Shown here in pieces: positions 8,870 to 18,553 of a DNA stretch of 64,000 nucleotides; the first letter of the stretch is position 1; every line of letters begins with the position of its first letter. The position numbers and the translations under genes are program-made. Below the pieces are notes generated by a model, which was given only the letters and a program-made list of their open reading frames with translations, ran no database searches and was not told the DNA's origin. This DNA is from an uncultured Bacteroides sp. GTDB lineage: Bacteria > Bacteroidota > Bacteroidia > Bacteroidales > Bacteroidaceae. Location of the stretch: assembly GCF_963675905.1 (NCBI RefSeq), contig NZ_OY780936.1, forward strand, positions 4,039,946 to 4,103,945, read 5' to 3'.

Positions 8870-9403
8870 ATGAATCCAATAGAAATTATTAATAAATATT
8901 ATAGTCCAGGAAGGCAGCTTGATATTTTATTGACTCATAGCCGATCGGTTGCTGATAAGGCTTTACAGATAGCAAATCGTCATCCCGAACTTAATCTTGA
9001 TAAGACGTTCTTAGAGGAGGCTGCAATGATACATGACATTGGAATCTTTCTGACAAATGCGCATGGCATAGACTGCGTTGGTAAAGAACCATATATTTGT
9101 CATGGTTATCTGGGTGCAGATTTAATAAGAAAGGAAGGATATCCCCGTCATGCCCTCGTGTGTGAACGTCATACCGGAGCCGGAATTACAGCGCTTGATA
9201 TAGTGAAAAATGAATTACCACTTCCACATCGTGATTTGTTACCTGTTTCTATGGAAGAACAAGTAATTTGTTTCGCCGATAAGTTTTTTTCCAAAACTCA
9301 TCTTGATCAGGAAAAAAGTGTGGAGGCTGCCCGAAAAACAATAGCCAAATTTGGAATCGAAGGACTAAAACGCTTTGATGAATGGTGCAATCTTTTTCTT
9401 TAA
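8870..9403 (+). CDS. HD-domain phosphohydrolase
   Basis: About 177 residues with an HD metal-binding pattern: His in 'LLTHSRSVADKAL', the 'MIHDIGIFL' pair, and later His residues in 'CHGYLGADLI' and 'CERHTGAGIT'. HD proteins of this size hydrolyse phosphate esters, often of nucleotides; the substrate is not known. I chose ATG at 8870 over an in-frame GTG at 8864. It is divergent from the MscS gene and precedes the LptD-like gene, which seems to have its own -7 box (9459-9466). Confidence 0.75.
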   Translation: MNPIEIINKYYSPGRQLDILLTHSRSVADKALQIANRHPELNLDKTFLEEAAMIHDIGIFLTNAHGIDCVGKEPYICHGYLGADLIRKEGYPRHALVCERHTGAGITALDIVKNELPLPHRDLLPVSMEEQVICFADKFFSKTHLDQEKSVEAARKTIAKFGIEGLKRFDEWCNLFL

Positions 9404-9458
9404 TCCTAAAAAAAAAATTAAATAAACTGAAAGCAGTTAATATTTGGTAGAGAATGCT

Positions 9459-9466
9459 TACTTTTG
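9459..9466 (+). promoter_or_regulatory. -7 promoter box for the LptD-like gene
   Basis: TACTTTTG matches the Bacteroidetes -7 consensus and lies 26 nt before the ATG. The nearest TTTG upstream is too close (12 nt) to be a proper -33 element. Confidence 0.45.
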
Positions 9467-9492
9467 CCCATTAAAGCGTAAATGCATAATTG

Positions 9493-12180
9493 ATGACGTC
9501 ATTAAAAGCTAAAACATATATAATTCCGCTCTTGTTTGTTGCTGTTACTCTTTCGCTATCTGATGGAGTGCATGCTCAGAAAGGAAAGAAGAAAGAGTTG
9601 TCTTCTGATACAATTAAAGCAGATTCTTTGGCTCAGGATACTTTAAAGTCAAAAAAGAGAAAGCAGGAATTAAATGCTCCTGTTACTTATGAAGCTTCTG
9701 ATTCCATAGTTTTTACACAAGGAGGTTTTGCTCACCTTTATGGAAAAGGAAAGGTGAATTATGAAAAGATAGAACTTGAGTCAGAGATAATTACCATGAA
9801 CATGGATAGTAGTACTGTCTATGCCAGAGGTAAAGTCGACTCTTTGGGAGCAGTAACTGGTGCACCGGTCTTTAAAGATGGAGAAACACCATACGAATCA
9901 AAATCTATCAATTATAACTTTAAAAGCAAACGAGGTTATATAAAAAATGTGGTAACACAACAAGGTGAAGGATATGTAACCAGTTACAATGCAAAGAAAA
10001 GTTCAGGTGATGATCTTTTTATGGAAGATGGGAAATATACTACTTGTGATAATCATGAACATCCACACTTCTATTTACAACTAACACGCGCAAAAGTAAA
10101 ACCTAAGAAGAATGTAGTCTTCGGACCGGCATATATGGTTGTAGAAGATGTTCCTTTGCCAATAGCAATACCTTTTGGTTTCTTCCCGTTTAGTAGCAGT
10201 TATTCTTCAGGTTTTATTATGCCTACTTACGGTGATGAGCTGAACCGAGGCTTTTATCTCCGTGATGGTGGATATTACTTTGCTATCAGCGATTATATGG
10301 ACCTGAAACTTACAGGTGAGATATTCACTAAAGGTTCATGGGGACTTGGTACTGCAACAAACTACAATAAGAGATATAGATATTCTGGATCTTTAAGTGC
10401 AAATTATCAGGTAACCAAAACCGGAGAGAAGAATGTAGATTATTCTGAATCAAAGGACTTTAAACTAAACTGGTCTCATCGACAAGATGCTAAGGCAAGC
10501 CCAAATAGTTCTTTCTCGGCAAGCGTTAACTTTGCGACAAGTAGTTATGAGAAGACTAATTTAGGAAGTTATTATGATCCTTCTTTATATTCTCAGAACA
10601 CGAAGACTTCGAGTGTTAGTTATACACGTAACTTCCCAGATCAGAATCTGACATTGTCGAGCACATTTAATATTGCACAGCGTACTAAGGACTCAACATT
10701 AGCCGTAACGTTACCGGATTTAAACATCTCTTTAAGCCGCATTTTTCCTTTTAAACGTAAAAAGGCAGTTGGTGCAGAACGGTGGTACGAGAAAATATCA
10801 ATGAGTTATACCGGTCAGTTAAAGAATAGTATTACTACAAAGGAAGATAGATTCTTTAAATCAAGTTTAGTGAAAGACTGGGAAAATGCAATGAATCATT
10901 CTATCCCAATCAGTGCAACTTTTACCTTATTTAAATATGTAAATGTAACCCCTTCTTTTAATTATACCGAACGCTGGTATACTAATAAGATAAACCAATC
11001 TTGGGATGACAATAGTCAGGCGGTTAAAAACGATACTACTTACGGATTTAATCGTATCTATAATTATAATATGAGCCTTGGCTTAAGCACTAAACTCTAT
11101 GGTTTCTATACACCAATGAAGGCTATCTTTGGGGATAAGATTCAAACGATTCGTCACGTGATAACTCCAACTGTTAGTCTTAGTGCTCAACCTGATTTCG
11201 GAGCAAAAAGATATGGATACTGGGACTCTTATACATATATTGATGCTTATGGTGATGAGAAAATTGTAGATTACTCTCCTTATGCAAGTGGACTTTTTGG
11301 GGTTCCGGGTAAAGGTAGACAGGGCAATGTTAGCTTTGATGTTTCCAATAATGTGGAAATGAAAATCAAATCAGGTAATGATTCAATACGAAAAGTTAGT
11401 TTGATTGATGAATTAGGTGGTAGTATTTCATATAATATGGCTGCAAAGACAAAACAGTGGAGTGATTTATCCATGCGTTTGCGTTTAAAAATTACTAAGA
11501 GTTATACATTTAATTTCAATACTTCATTTGCTACTTATGCATATCAGTTTGATAAAAACGGTAATGTTTATGTAGGTGATAAAACAGAATGGTCTTATGG
11601 TCGTTTCGGACGGTTCCAAGGATCGGGTTCATCTTTCTCATATACTTTTGATAATAGCACTTGGAAAAAGTGGTTTGGGAAAAAAGAGGAGAAAAAGGAA
11701 GGAACTAGTAATCCTGAAGGAGAAAAACCAAAGGAAGAAGCTAAAACAGATGGAGAGACAGAAAAGAAAGAGAAAAAAGCTGAAGTAAATCAAGATGGAT
11801 ATCTTCCATTTAAAATGCCTTGGTCATTCTCTCTTGCATATTCATTTAATTTCAGAGAAAATACAGCTGCTAAGATTAATGAAAAAACAATGCGTTATCC
11901 GTTTAAGCTGACTCATACGTTAAGTGGTTCTGGAAATATTAAGATCTCTGATAAATGGAATTTCTCTTTCCAAGGTTCATATGACTTTGATGCAAAACAG
12001 ATTGCACAGACAACTTGTAATATATCTCGTGACTTGCACTGTTGGAGTATGACTTGTAGCTTATCGCCTTTTGGTAAATATCGTTCTTACAATTTCTCAA
12101 TACGTGCTAATTCAAGCATGCTGCAAGATTTGAAATGGGAACAACGAAGCAGTGCCTCTTCAAATATTAAGTGGTATTAA
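9493..12180 (+). CDS. LptD-like LPS assembly outer-membrane protein
   Basis: About 895 residues. A signal peptide (1-30) is followed by an OstA/LptA-like beta-jellyroll (about 55-230: 'GFAHLYGKGKVNYEKIELES', 'YARGKVDS') and a large C-terminal beta-barrel rich in alternating aromatic strands, ending in 'SSNIKWY'. LptD places lipopolysaccharide in the outer leaflet of the outer membrane. Codons for a strongly Lys/Glu-rich stretch (about 11682-11790) interrupt the barrel, probably a loop. I use ATG at 9493; the TTG just before it is unlikely to be the start. Family assignment is good; that it is the main LptD of the cell is inferred. Confidence 0.8.
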   Translation: MTSLKAKTYIIPLLFVAVTLSLSDGVHAQKGKKKELSSDTIKADSLAQDTLKSKKRKQELNAPVTYEASDSIVFTQGGFAHLYGKGKVNYEKIELESEIITMNMDSSTVYARGKVDSLGAVTGAPVFKDGETPYESKSINYNFKSKRGYIKNVVTQQGEGYVTSYNAKKSSGDDLFMEDGKYTTCDNHEHPHFYLQLTRAKVKPKKNVVFGPAYMVVEDVPLPIAIPFGFFPFSSSYSSGFIMPTYGDELNRGFYLRDGGYYFAISDYMDLKLTGEIFTKGSWGLGTATNYNKRYRYSGSLSANYQVTKTGEKNVDYSESKDFKLNWSHRQDAKASPNSSFSASVNFATSSYEKTNLGSYYDPSLYSQNTKTSSVSYTRNFPDQNLTLSSTFNIAQRTKDSTLAVTLPDLNISLSRIFPFKRKKAVGAERWYEKISMSYTGQLKNSITTKEDRFFKSSLVKDWENAMNHSIPISATFTLFKYVNVTPSFNYTERWYTNKINQSWDDNSQAVKNDTTYGFNRIYNYNMSLGLSTKLYGFYTPMKAIFGDKIQTIRHVITPTVSLSAQPDFGAKRYGYWDSYTYIDAYGDEKIVDYSPYASGLFGVPGKGRQGNVSFDVSNNVEMKIKSGNDSIRKVSLIDELGGSISYNMAAKTKQWSDLSMRLRLKITKSYTFNFNTSFATYAYQFDKNGNVYVGDKTEWSYGRFGRFQGSGSSFSYTFDNSTWKKWFGKKEEKKEGTSNPEGEKPKEEAKTDGETEKKEKKAEVNQDGYLPFKMPWSFSLAYSFNFRENTAAKINEKTMRYPFKLTHTLSGSGNIKISDKWNFSFQGSYDFDAKQIAQTTCNISRDLHCWSMTCSLSPFGKYRSYNFSIRANSSMLQDLKWEQRSSASSNIKWY

Positions 12181-12197
12181 TACTGATATAAATAAAA

Positions 12198-12241
12198 AAG
12201 AAGACCAACAATTTGTGTGAAAAATTGTTGGTCTTCTTTTT
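12198..12241. terminator. Bidirectional terminator between LptD-like gene and ung
   Basis: AAGAAGACCAACAATTT (12198-12214) pairs with AAATTGTTGGTCTTCTT across a 6-nt loop, with A-runs on the left and T-runs on the right. It can therefore end both converging transcripts. Confidence 0.85.
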
Positions 12242-12277
12242 ATCTATATATTGGATATTGGTTCAATAGTAAGGCTA

Positions 12278-12940
12278 TTACCAATTTATTGGTTCAATTC
12301 CATGTTCTAGCAGATATTTGTTAGTCTTGCTAAAATGTCCATTCCCGAAGAATCCCCGATAAGCAGATAGGGGAGAAGGATGAGCTGATGAAAGTACAAG
12401 ATGTTTATTCCTATCAATCATAGCGCCTTTCTTTTGTGCATAAGAACCCCAAAGAATAAAGACCAGATGTTCTCGCTCATCTGCTAAATGACGAATCGCA
12501 GCATCAGTAAATGTTTCCCATCCTTTGTTTTGATGCGAACCCGCCTGATGTGCTCTTACTGTAAGAGTTGCGTTCATTAGCAGCACTCCTTGTTCAGTCC
12601 ATCGGGTAAGGTTACCACTTGTAGGAGCAGGAGTACCTAAATCGCTTGCTATTTCCTTAAAAATATTCTGCAATGAAGGAGGAAAAGGAACCCCATCGTT
12701 TACAGAAAAGCATAAACCATGAGCCTGTCCTGGTTCATGATATGGATCCTGTCCGATAATCACTACTTTAACTTTATCAAACGCGCAGCTATTAAATGCA
12801 TTAAATATTAGTTTACCCGGAGGATAAACAGTATAACGTGCATACTCGTCACGTACAAAACTAGTAAGCCGACTAAAGTAGTCGGCTTCAAATTCTGGTG
12901 CAAGATGTTTCTTCCAGCTATCTTCAATCTGAACGTTCAT
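12278..12940 (-). CDS. ung: Uracil-DNA glycosylase, family 1
   Basis: A 220-residue base-excision repair enzyme that removes uracil from DNA. The water-activating motif 'GQDPYHEPGQAHGLCFS' (about 62-78), 'LLMNATLTV' and the Leu/His loop 'HPSPLSAYRGFFG' (about 187-199) are all intact. The length matches the family. It begins 6 nt after the asnA stop on the same strand, so it is the second gene of an asnA-ung transcript. Confidence 0.97.
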   Translation of the reverse strand: MNVQIEDSWKKHLAPEFEADYFSRLTSFVRDEYARYTVYPPGKLIFNAFNSCAFDKVKVVIIGQDPYHEPGQAHGLCFSVNDGVPFPPSLQNIFKEIASDLGTPAPTSGNLTRWTEQGVLLMNATLTVRAHQAGSHQNKGWETFTDAAIRHLADEREHLVFILWGSYAQKKGAMIDRNKHLVLSSAHPSPLSAYRGFFGNGHFSKTNKYLLEHGIEPINW

Positions 12941-12946
12941 TCGTAA

Positions 12947-13984
12947 TTAGATTAAAGGCATATTCAACTCTTCGCATTCCTTTCTCATATCTGCAGGCCA
13001 GATACTTGCCTGGATTTCTCCGATATGAGCTTTACGTAAGTAGAACATACAAAGACGTGATTGTCCTATGCCACCGCCAATACTTAATGGAAGAGTTCCT
13101 TCTAGCAATCTTTTGTGGAAATAAAGATCTTTACGTCCTTCATTGCCGCTTTCTTTTAATTGTCTAAGCAAAGCCTCTTTATCAACACGGATTCCCATAG
13201 AAGATAGTTCAACAGCACGGTCTAAAGTATAGTTCCATACCAGAAGGTCGCCATTTAATCCTGGTAAACCGTCAATGCCTGGTGTAGAATAATCATCATA
13301 ATCCGGTGCACGTAGATCGTGTTCTATTCCATCACCAAGTTTACAACCAATACCAAAGATAAATACTGCACCATGTTCTTTGGTAATAGCGTTTTCTCGG
13401 CCTTTAGGATCTAAATCCGGATAAAGTTGGCGTAGCTCTTCAGAGTGGATAAAGAATAACTTTTCTGGCAAACATGGTCTGATTTGTGGATACGTTTCAA
13501 AAACCATGTATTCTGTCCGAATCATTGCGGCATAGATACGTTCTACAATCTCTTTTAAGAAGTCAATAGTACGGTCTTCACGAGTAATAACTCGCTCCCA
13601 GTCCCACTGATCTACATATAGCGAGTGTAAATTTCCAAGTTCTTCGTCAGAACGAATAGCGTTCATATCTGTATAAATACCATATCCTGGTTCTATACCA
13701 TAATCTGCCAAAGTCATTCTTTTCCATTTTGCGAGAGAATGTACAACTTCGGCTTCTTTATCTCCCAATTCTTTGATAGGGAAGGATACAGGGCGCTCTA
13801 CTCCGTTCAAGTCGTCGTTAATTCCCATTCCTTTCAATACAAATAAAGGAGCTGTTACACGACGAAGGCGTAATTCTGACGATAAGTTTTGTTGGAAGAA
13901 CTCTTTAATCTGTTTTATTCCAAGCTCGGTTTGTTGCAAATCGAGTAATGGTTGGTAGTTTTCTGGTTTTATAAGATAGCTCAT
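12947..13984 (-). CDS. asnA: Aspartate--ammonia ligase (asparagine synthetase A)
   Basis: About 345 residues, cytosolic, making asparagine from aspartate and ammonia with ATP. It is related to class II aminoacyl-tRNA synthetases: 'RRVTAPLFVLKGMGINDDLNG' region near the N-terminus, 'DQWDWERVI' and the C-terminal 'LSIGGGIGQSRLCMF' are hallmarks. The start is placed at the Met before 'SYLIKPENYQ' (13984); the 13 residues upstream in frame do not fit. It heads the asnA-ung pair. Confidence 0.96.
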   Translation of the reverse strand: MSYLIKPENYQPLLDLQQTELGIKQIKEFFQQNLSSELRLRRVTAPLFVLKGMGINDDLNGVERPVSFPIKELGDKEAEVVHSLAKWKRMTLADYGIEPGYGIYTDMNAIRSDEELGNLHSLYVDQWDWERVITREDRTIDFLKEIVERIYAAMIRTEYMVFETYPQIRPCLPEKLFFIHSEELRQLYPDLDPKGRENAITKEHGAVFIFGIGCKLGDGIEHDLRAPDYDDYSTPGIDGLPGLNGDLLVWNYTLDRAVELSSMGIRVDKEALLRQLKESGNEGRKDLYFHKRLLEGTLPLSIGGGIGQSRLCMFYLRKAHIGEIQASIWPADMRKECEELNMPLI

Positions 13985-14331
13985 AGGTCGTTTATTTCTA
14001 AATAATAGTCGGCAAATATACATAATATTTATATATTTGCTATTATTTATTGATATAATATTAGCAAAATGTATGTTTAATTAGCAATACCTATTTCAAA
14101 ATAATAGTTGTTGTTCATTTTTTCCATTGTATTGTTTTTCAATAGATTGATAAACTCAACTTATATATAGATCTTTCTTATATTCTCTAAATTAGCAAAT
14201 TAACTGAAAAATTGATAGATAATGTATTTTCCTGGAATAAGCAGTATTATCATTAAAGTGGGTTTTGAAAGGATTTTAGAAAAAATATTAGGAAACACAC
14301 AACTATTTTTGTACTTTTGCCCGCGTAATAA
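13985..14331. promoter_or_regulatory. Upstream region of asnA and tRNA-Arg
   Basis: CAAATATA at 14013-14020 reads TATATTTG on the minus strand, an exact -7 box 28 nt before the asnA start. TACTTTTG at about 14311-14318 on the plus strand is a good -7 box for the tRNA, 14 nt before its first base. Nothing else supportable is seen. Confidence 0.5.
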
Positions 14332-14404
14332 GGTTCCGTAGCTTAGTGAATAGAGCGTCAGATTCCGGTTCTGAAGGTCGTGGGTTTGAATCCCACCGGG
14401 ATCA
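14332..14404 (+). tRNA. tRNA-Arg, anticodon CCG
   Basis: Folded by eye. The 7-bp acceptor stem GGTTCCG/CGGGATC has two G-U pairs, the D-stem is GCTT/GAGC, and the anticodon stem TCAGA/TCTGA encloses loop TTCCGGT (anticodon CCG, reading CGG). The T-stem GTGGG/CCCAC has loop TTTGAAT. The discriminator base is A and CCA is not encoded. It is followed at once by a strong terminator. Confidence 0.95.
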
Positions 14405-14410
14405 CTTATC

Positions 14411-14458
14411 AAATAAATGGGGTTGTCCAGTTTGGATAACCCCATTTATTTTCTTTAT
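14411..14458 (+). terminator. Terminator of tRNA-Arg
   Basis: AAATAAATGGGGTTGTCCA (14411-14429) pairs with TGGATAACCCCATTTATTT (14433-14451), a 19-bp stem with a single G-U pair and a tiny loop, followed by TCTTTATTTTTT. Confidence 0.85.
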
Positions 14459-14583
14459 TTTTTGAATTATTTCGGTTTAGTATAAAAACTTGTGTGATAA
14501 CTGTTAATTCTTCAGCTTTGAACAATGAATATTTATTTGTGCATCCGGGTGGATGTCTCCGTTAGTAATCTTTCTAAAGTCAT

Positions 14584-14693
14584 CCCTCACTCCCTCACCA
14601 GGTCTATTCAATAGGTTATAAATCAGTCGTATATTTAGTGATGGTAGCATTTTAAACCCTCACTTTACCCTCACAAAAAGTGCCTACCCTCAC
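14584..14693. repeat. Cluster of five CCCTCAC words beside the tRNA
   Basis: CCCTCAC occurs at 14584-14590, 14592-14598, 14657-14663, 14668-14674 and 14687-14693, all on the plus strand (GTGAGGG on the minus strand). The 385-nt spacer 14405-14789 is otherwise without a gene. The position just past a tRNA 3' end fits a decayed attachment site with recombinase arm-type sites, but no integrase gene is present, so this is inference. Confidence 0.5.
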
Positions 14694-14789
14694 CTTTTCG
14701 ATACCTTTTAGAGCATTATCGGGATAATGAAATATTCTTTAGAACACTCTCTTTTATTGTATATACTTATCTAGCCAGATATATTCCCT

Positions 14790-15524
14790 TTACGCTTTAC
14801 TGAACTCCTTTAACAGATTTTCCCATGAATCACAGAGTGCCCGCATAGATGGGAAAAGAATATTAGCTCCGGCATCAAGGAGTATATTATCATCTAAAGG
14901 ACCAGTGTTTACAGCTACGGTAAATATACCTGCTGCCGCGGCTGCTTGTACTCCGAGAGGTGCATTCTCAACCACAATAGCTTCATTGGCTTTCAGGTTC
15001 CCTTTGTTTAATGCCATAAGATAAGGCTCCGGATTTGGTTTTCCATATTTTACGTCGAAAGCGGTAACCATTAGTTCGGGTTTGAAAACTCCAGGAAAGT
15101 TTTTATTCAGGCGACCTAATAATGATGCCTGCCCAGAACCGGTTACTATCATAGGAAATAAACCGTCACGTTTAACCTTTGTCAGTACATCGGTAGCCCC
15201 TTCCATTGGTAACGCTAACGGAAAACTGTTGAATGCTTCCGTTTTTGCTTTATAAATTTCTTTAATCTCTTTTTCTGTTGCATTTCTACCAAACTGACGC
15301 TGGCAGACTATATTGATAGTTCCTGACCCTGTACGTCCTTCGTGAAGATAGGCTTCTTCTTTTGAAAGATGCAATCCGCGCTCTTCCATAATCTTATGCC
15401 ATGATTCGGCGTGATAAGGCATTGAATTGTATAATACTCCGTCCATATCAAATAGAACGGCTTTAAGTGAAAGAGATGGGTGTTTATGGGTCTCTAAATA
15501 GCGACTAATTGCAGTTTGAAACAT
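14790..15524 (-). CDS. HAD-family phosphatase/phosphoglucomutase-like protein
   Basis: About 244 residues. HAD motif I 'LFDMDGVLYNS' (Asp nucleophile and acid/base Asp), motif II 'MIVTGSG', a Lys in 'VKYGKPNPEPYL' and motif IV-like 'VVENAPLGVQAA' are all visible, with the helical cap inserted after motif I. This matches the beta-phosphoglucomutase/phosphatase subclass. The exact substrate (a sugar phosphate) is not readable. I start it at 15524 ('MFQTAISRYLE'); the in-frame Met at 15539 is an alternative. CAAAGATA at 15551-15558 gives a minus-strand -7 box (TATCTTTG). Confidence 0.85.
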   Translation of the reverse strand: MFQTAISRYLETHKHPSLSLKAVLFDMDGVLYNSMPYHAESWHKIMEERGLHLSKEEAYLHEGRTGSGTINIVCQRQFGRNATEKEIKEIYKAKTEAFNSFPLALPMEGATDVLTKVKRDGLFPMIVTGSGQASLLGRLNKNFPGVFKPELMVTAFDVKYGKPNPEPYLMALNKGNLKANEAIVVENAPLGVQAAAAAGIFTVAVNTGPLDDNILLDAGANILFPSMRALCDSWENLLKEFSKA

Positions 15525-15587
15525 AGTTAGTAAGTTCATTTATTGAGTTGCAAAGATACGAAGAAGTTCTTAATTAACATTCAAATG

Positions 15588-15618
15588 TTTGGTTATTCAG
15601 AATATTCCTGTATTTTTG
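15588..15618 (+). promoter_or_regulatory. Promoter of the small lipoprotein gene
   Basis: TTTG at 15588-15591 and TATTTTTG at 15611-15618 with a 19-nt spacer match the Bacteroidetes primary-sigma promoter. The ATG follows at 15645. Confidence 0.7.
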
Positions 15619-15644
15619 CAGCACTGATTTTGAATGATTTATAA

Positions 15645-16103
15645 ATGAAAAACATATTTTTACCATTTATTCTTGGACTTTTTTTACTATCCTCTTGTGC
15701 CTCTGAAACGACTGTGTCGCCGGAGATAAAAGTTATTAGCTGTTCTGTAAATGATACGATTGTTGCTGAAACCCCTAAAGTTAAGGTGGGTGATGTTGTA
15801 GAGTTATCTCTTAATCTTATTGGTAATGGATCTGATTTATTTAGTTTCCATGCAAAAGCAAATGATGAAGAAGTTAAGATTTCTTTAGCTGAATATGATC
15901 AGAAGAAAGTATCTGAAGAAATAAACTTCACAGATACAGAAGCTTGCAGACTTACATTTATTGACGGTGTATCTACTTCCAATGTGAAAGTTAAGGCAAC
16001 GGTGCAAGCTGTTAAGGAAGACGTGATGACATTGAAGTTTTATCTGTCGGCTAAAACGGAATGTGAAGGCAGTGAACTCGACGTTGATCTTCAAAAGAAA
16101 TGA
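15645..16103 (+). CDS. Small lipoprotein of unknown function
   Basis: A 152-residue protein with a lipoprotein signal ('LGLFLLSSCAS', lipid Cys at about residue 18). The rest looks like a single beta-sandwich: alternating hydrophobic strands such as 'VGDVVELSLNLIGNG' and 'VKVKATVQAV'. I do not recognise a named family. It is a single-gene unit with its own promoter and a shared terminator with pgi. Probably anchored to a membrane facing the periplasm; the role is unknown. Confidence 0.75.
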   Translation: MKNIFLPFILGLFLLSSCASETTVSPEIKVISCSVNDTIVAETPKVKVGDVVELSLNLIGNGSDLFSFHAKANDEEVKISLAEYDQKKVSEEINFTDTEACRLTFIDGVSTSNVKVKATVQAVKEDVMTLKFYLSAKTECEGSELDVDLQKK

Positions 16104-16139
16104 TTTAATAAAGAAGATTTTTAAAGATTAGATATAAAA

Positions 16140-16176
16140 GAAAAGCCTCAGACCGATACAGGTGCTGAGGCTTTTC
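16140..16176. terminator. Terminator between the lipoprotein gene and pgi
   Basis: GAAAAGCCTCAG (16140-16151) pairs with CTGAGGCTTTTC (16165-16176), flanked by A-rich sequence on the left and TTTG/TTTATT on the right, so it can serve both strands. Confidence 0.75.
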
Positions 16177-16193
16177 TTTGTTTATTGTATAGC

Positions 16194-17537
16194 TTACAGG
16201 CGTGCCTGAATTGCTTTTGATTCTTCTTCGTAACCTGGTTTGTTTAGCAAAGCAAACATGTTCTTCTTGTAAGCTTCAACACCTGGCTGGTTAAATGGAT
16301 TAACTCCAAGAATATAACCGCTGATACCGCATGCTTTCTCAAAGAAATAGAATAACTGACCGATATAATATTCGTTCAGCTGTGGCATGCTGATGTGAAG
16401 ATTAGGAACGCCGCCGTCTATGTGAGCAATCTGTGTACCAAGTTCGGCCATCTTGTTTACTTCATCAACGCGTTTACCTGCAAGGAAATTAAGTCCGTCG
16501 AGGTTTGCTTCGTCAGATGGAACAACAAGATTCTTGTTTGGAGTTTCAATAGAGATAACAGTTTCGAAGATGCTGCGTTCACCTTCCTGAATCCATTGAC
16601 CCATTGAGTGTAAGTCTGTAGAGAAATCTACAGCAGCAGGGAAGATACCTTTGTTTTCTTTACCTTCTGATTCTCCATAAAGTTGTTTCCACCATTCCAT
16701 TACATAATGAAGTTTTGGGTGGTAGTTTACAAGAATTTCAATTTTCTTTCCATTCTTATATAGTTCGTTTCTTGTTGCGGCATAGATAGCAGCAGGATTT
16801 TCACTGAAAGGAACATTCAATCCGCATACTTCTTCCATTTTTGCAGCGCCGGCAATCAGTTGTTCAATGTCGAAACCAGCCACAGCGATTGGAAGCAAAC
16901 CTACTGGAGTAAGAACAGAAAAACGTCCACCCACATTATCAGGAATTACATAAGTTTTGTATCCTTCTTTGTCGGCAGTAACTTTTGCAGCACCTTTTTT
17001 TGCATCGGTAATTGCAACGATACATTTTTGAGCTGTTTCTTTACCTCTCTGGTCTTCGCATTGTTTTTTCAACAAACGGAAAGCCAAAGCTGTTTCAGTA
17101 GTTGTTCCTGATTTAGATATGTTGATTACCCCAAACTTCTTACCTTTTAAATAATCAGTAAGTTCAGAAAGGTAATCTTCACTAATATTATGTCCTGCAT
17201 AGATAATAACAGGGCTATCTTTCTTTTCTTTAAGTAAAGCAAAGCTATCTGACAAAGCTTCGATTACAGCACGCGAGCCAAGATAACTACCACCGATACC
17301 GGCCATAACAACTACCTCGCAATTGTCACGAAGGATTTGTGCTGTAGCCTTAATGTCGGCAATAAATTCTTTGCTGGTAGATGATGGAAGGTTTAACCAA
17401 CCTAGGAAATCATTACCTTTACCTGTACCGTTGTGTAATGCTTCGCTGCAAGCCTTAGCCTGAGCTTCATAGGCATATACAGCATCTTTAGAAATAAATC
17501 CTAAAGTCTTTTCGATGTTTAAACTAATATTTTTCAT
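16194..17537 (-). CDS. pgi: Glucose-6-phosphate isomerase
   Basis: A 447-residue cytosolic enzyme interconverting glucose-6-P and fructose-6-P, of the short bacterial type. Sugar-phosphate binding motifs '[16 protein letters not shown]' (about 81-96), '[14 protein letters not shown]' and '[15 protein letters not shown]' are present, as are the catalytic Glu in '[13 protein letters not shown]' and the C-terminal Lys in '[11 protein letters not shown]'. Third gene of a lysS-gpsA-pgi run, starting 14 nt after gpsA. Confidence 0.97.
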   Translation of the reverse strand: MKNISLNIEKTLGFISKDAVYAYEAQAKACSEALHNGTGKGNDFLGWLNLPSSTSKEFIADIKATAQILRDNCEVVVMAGIGGSYLGSRAVIEALSDSFALLKEKKDSPVIIYAGHNISEDYLSELTDYLKGKKFGVINISKSGTTTETALAFRLLKKQCEDQRGKETAQKCIVAITDAKKGAAKVTADKEGYKTYVIPDNVGGRFSVLTPVGLLPIAVAGFDIEQLIAGAAKMEEVCGLNVPFSENPAAIYAATRNELYKNGKKIEILVNYHPKLHYVMEWWKQLYGESEGKENKGIFPAAVDFSTDLHSMGQWIQEGERSIFETVISIETPNKNLVVPSDEANLDGLNFLAGKRVDEVNKMAELGTQIAHIDGGVPNLHISMPQLNEYYIGQLFYFFEKACGISGYILGVNPFNQPGVEAYKKNMFALLNKPGYEEESKAIQARL

Positions 17538-17551
17538 GATTTGTAAGTGTG

Positions 17552-18547
17552 TTATCTGAATGAATCAGTTAATAATTTTATTTCTATAGCAGGAGAGATT
17601 CTTTCGTATAGAATATTATAAACAGCATCAAGAATAGGCATATTTACGTGATAATGTTTATTTATCTCTTTTATGCATTTTGTGCCATAATATCCTTCGG
17701 CAATCATCTCCATCTCTATCTGTGCACTTTTCACAGAATAACCTCTACCAATCATTGTTCCGAATGTACGGTTACGGCTAAAGTTTGAATATGCAGTAAC
17801 GAGAAGGTCTCCCAGATAAGCAGAGTCGTCAATGCTTCTGTTTATTGGATATACCGTGTTGAGGAAACGATTCATTTCCTGAACTGCATTTGATATGAGC
17901 ACCGCCTGAAAGTTGTCGCCATACTTCAGTCCGCTGCAAATACCCGCTGCAATGGCATATACATTTTTAAGTACAGAACCATATTCAATACCCGCCACGT
18001 CATCACTTACGGATGTTTTTATATACTGGCTGGCTAGTTTACGTGCAAAAATGCGTGCCTTGTCTTTATCCGGACAAGCTATAGTTAAATAAGAAAGACG
18101 TTCCAATGCAACTTCTTCAGCATGACACGGACCTCCAAGAGCTGCAATGTTCTCTTCGGGCACTCCGTATTCTTGAGCCAAATATTCAGATACAATCAGA
18201 TTTTCATCCGGTACAATTCCCTTTATGGCTGTTATAATGAATTTATCCTTTAGCTTAGTTTTCAACTTTTTCAGATGAACCTTAAGATAAGGAGAAGGAG
18301 TTACAAAAATTAATGTATCCGAGTCTTTTACTATATCATTAATATTGGAACTGAAATTGATTCGTTTAACATCAAATTTTACTCCGGTAAGATATGCCGG
18401 GTTATGACCTAAACGTTTAAAATCTGCAATACGGTCGTCGCGACGCATATACCAGTTTATGCTGTCGTCCTGAGCTAAAACTATTTTTGCAATAGCTGTA
18501 GCCCAGCTTCCTCCGCCCATGATTGCTATTTTTCCAGGTAATTTCAT
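17552..18547 (-). CDS. gpsA: NAD(P)H-dependent glycerol-3-phosphate dehydrogenase
   Basis: A 331-residue cytosolic enzyme reducing dihydroxyacetone phosphate to sn-glycerol-3-P, the backbone of phospholipids. It has an N-terminal Rossmann motif '[14 protein letters not shown]', '[11 protein letters not shown]', the catalytic Lys region '[17 protein letters not shown]' and the C-terminal '[20 protein letters not shown]'. It begins 6 nt after the lysS stop, so the two are very likely co-transcribed. Confidence 0.95.
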   Translation of the reverse strand: MKLPGKIAIMGGGSWATAIAKIVLAQDDSINWYMRRDDRIADFKRLGHNPAYLTGVKFDVKRINFSSNINDIVKDSDTLIFVTPSPYLKVHLKKLKTKLKDKFIITAIKGIVPDENLIVSEYLAQEYGVPEENIAALGGPCHAEEVALERLSYLTIACPDKDKARIFARKLASQYIKTSVSDDVAGIEYGSVLKNVYAIAAGICSGLKYGDNFQAVLISNAVQEMNRFLNTVYPINRSIDDSAYLGDLLVTAYSNFSRNRTFGTMIGRGYSVKSAQIEMEMIAEGYYGTKCIKEINKHYHVNMPILDAVYNILYERISPAIEIKLLTDSFR

Positions 18548-18553
18548 GATTCC

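Noticed and set aside
14200-14445. Minus-strand open frame of 81 codons across tRNA-Arg
   Set aside because: Its residues 'SDPGGIQTHDLQNRN' are the well-known false translation of a tRNA on the opposite strand; the tRNA fold is clear.
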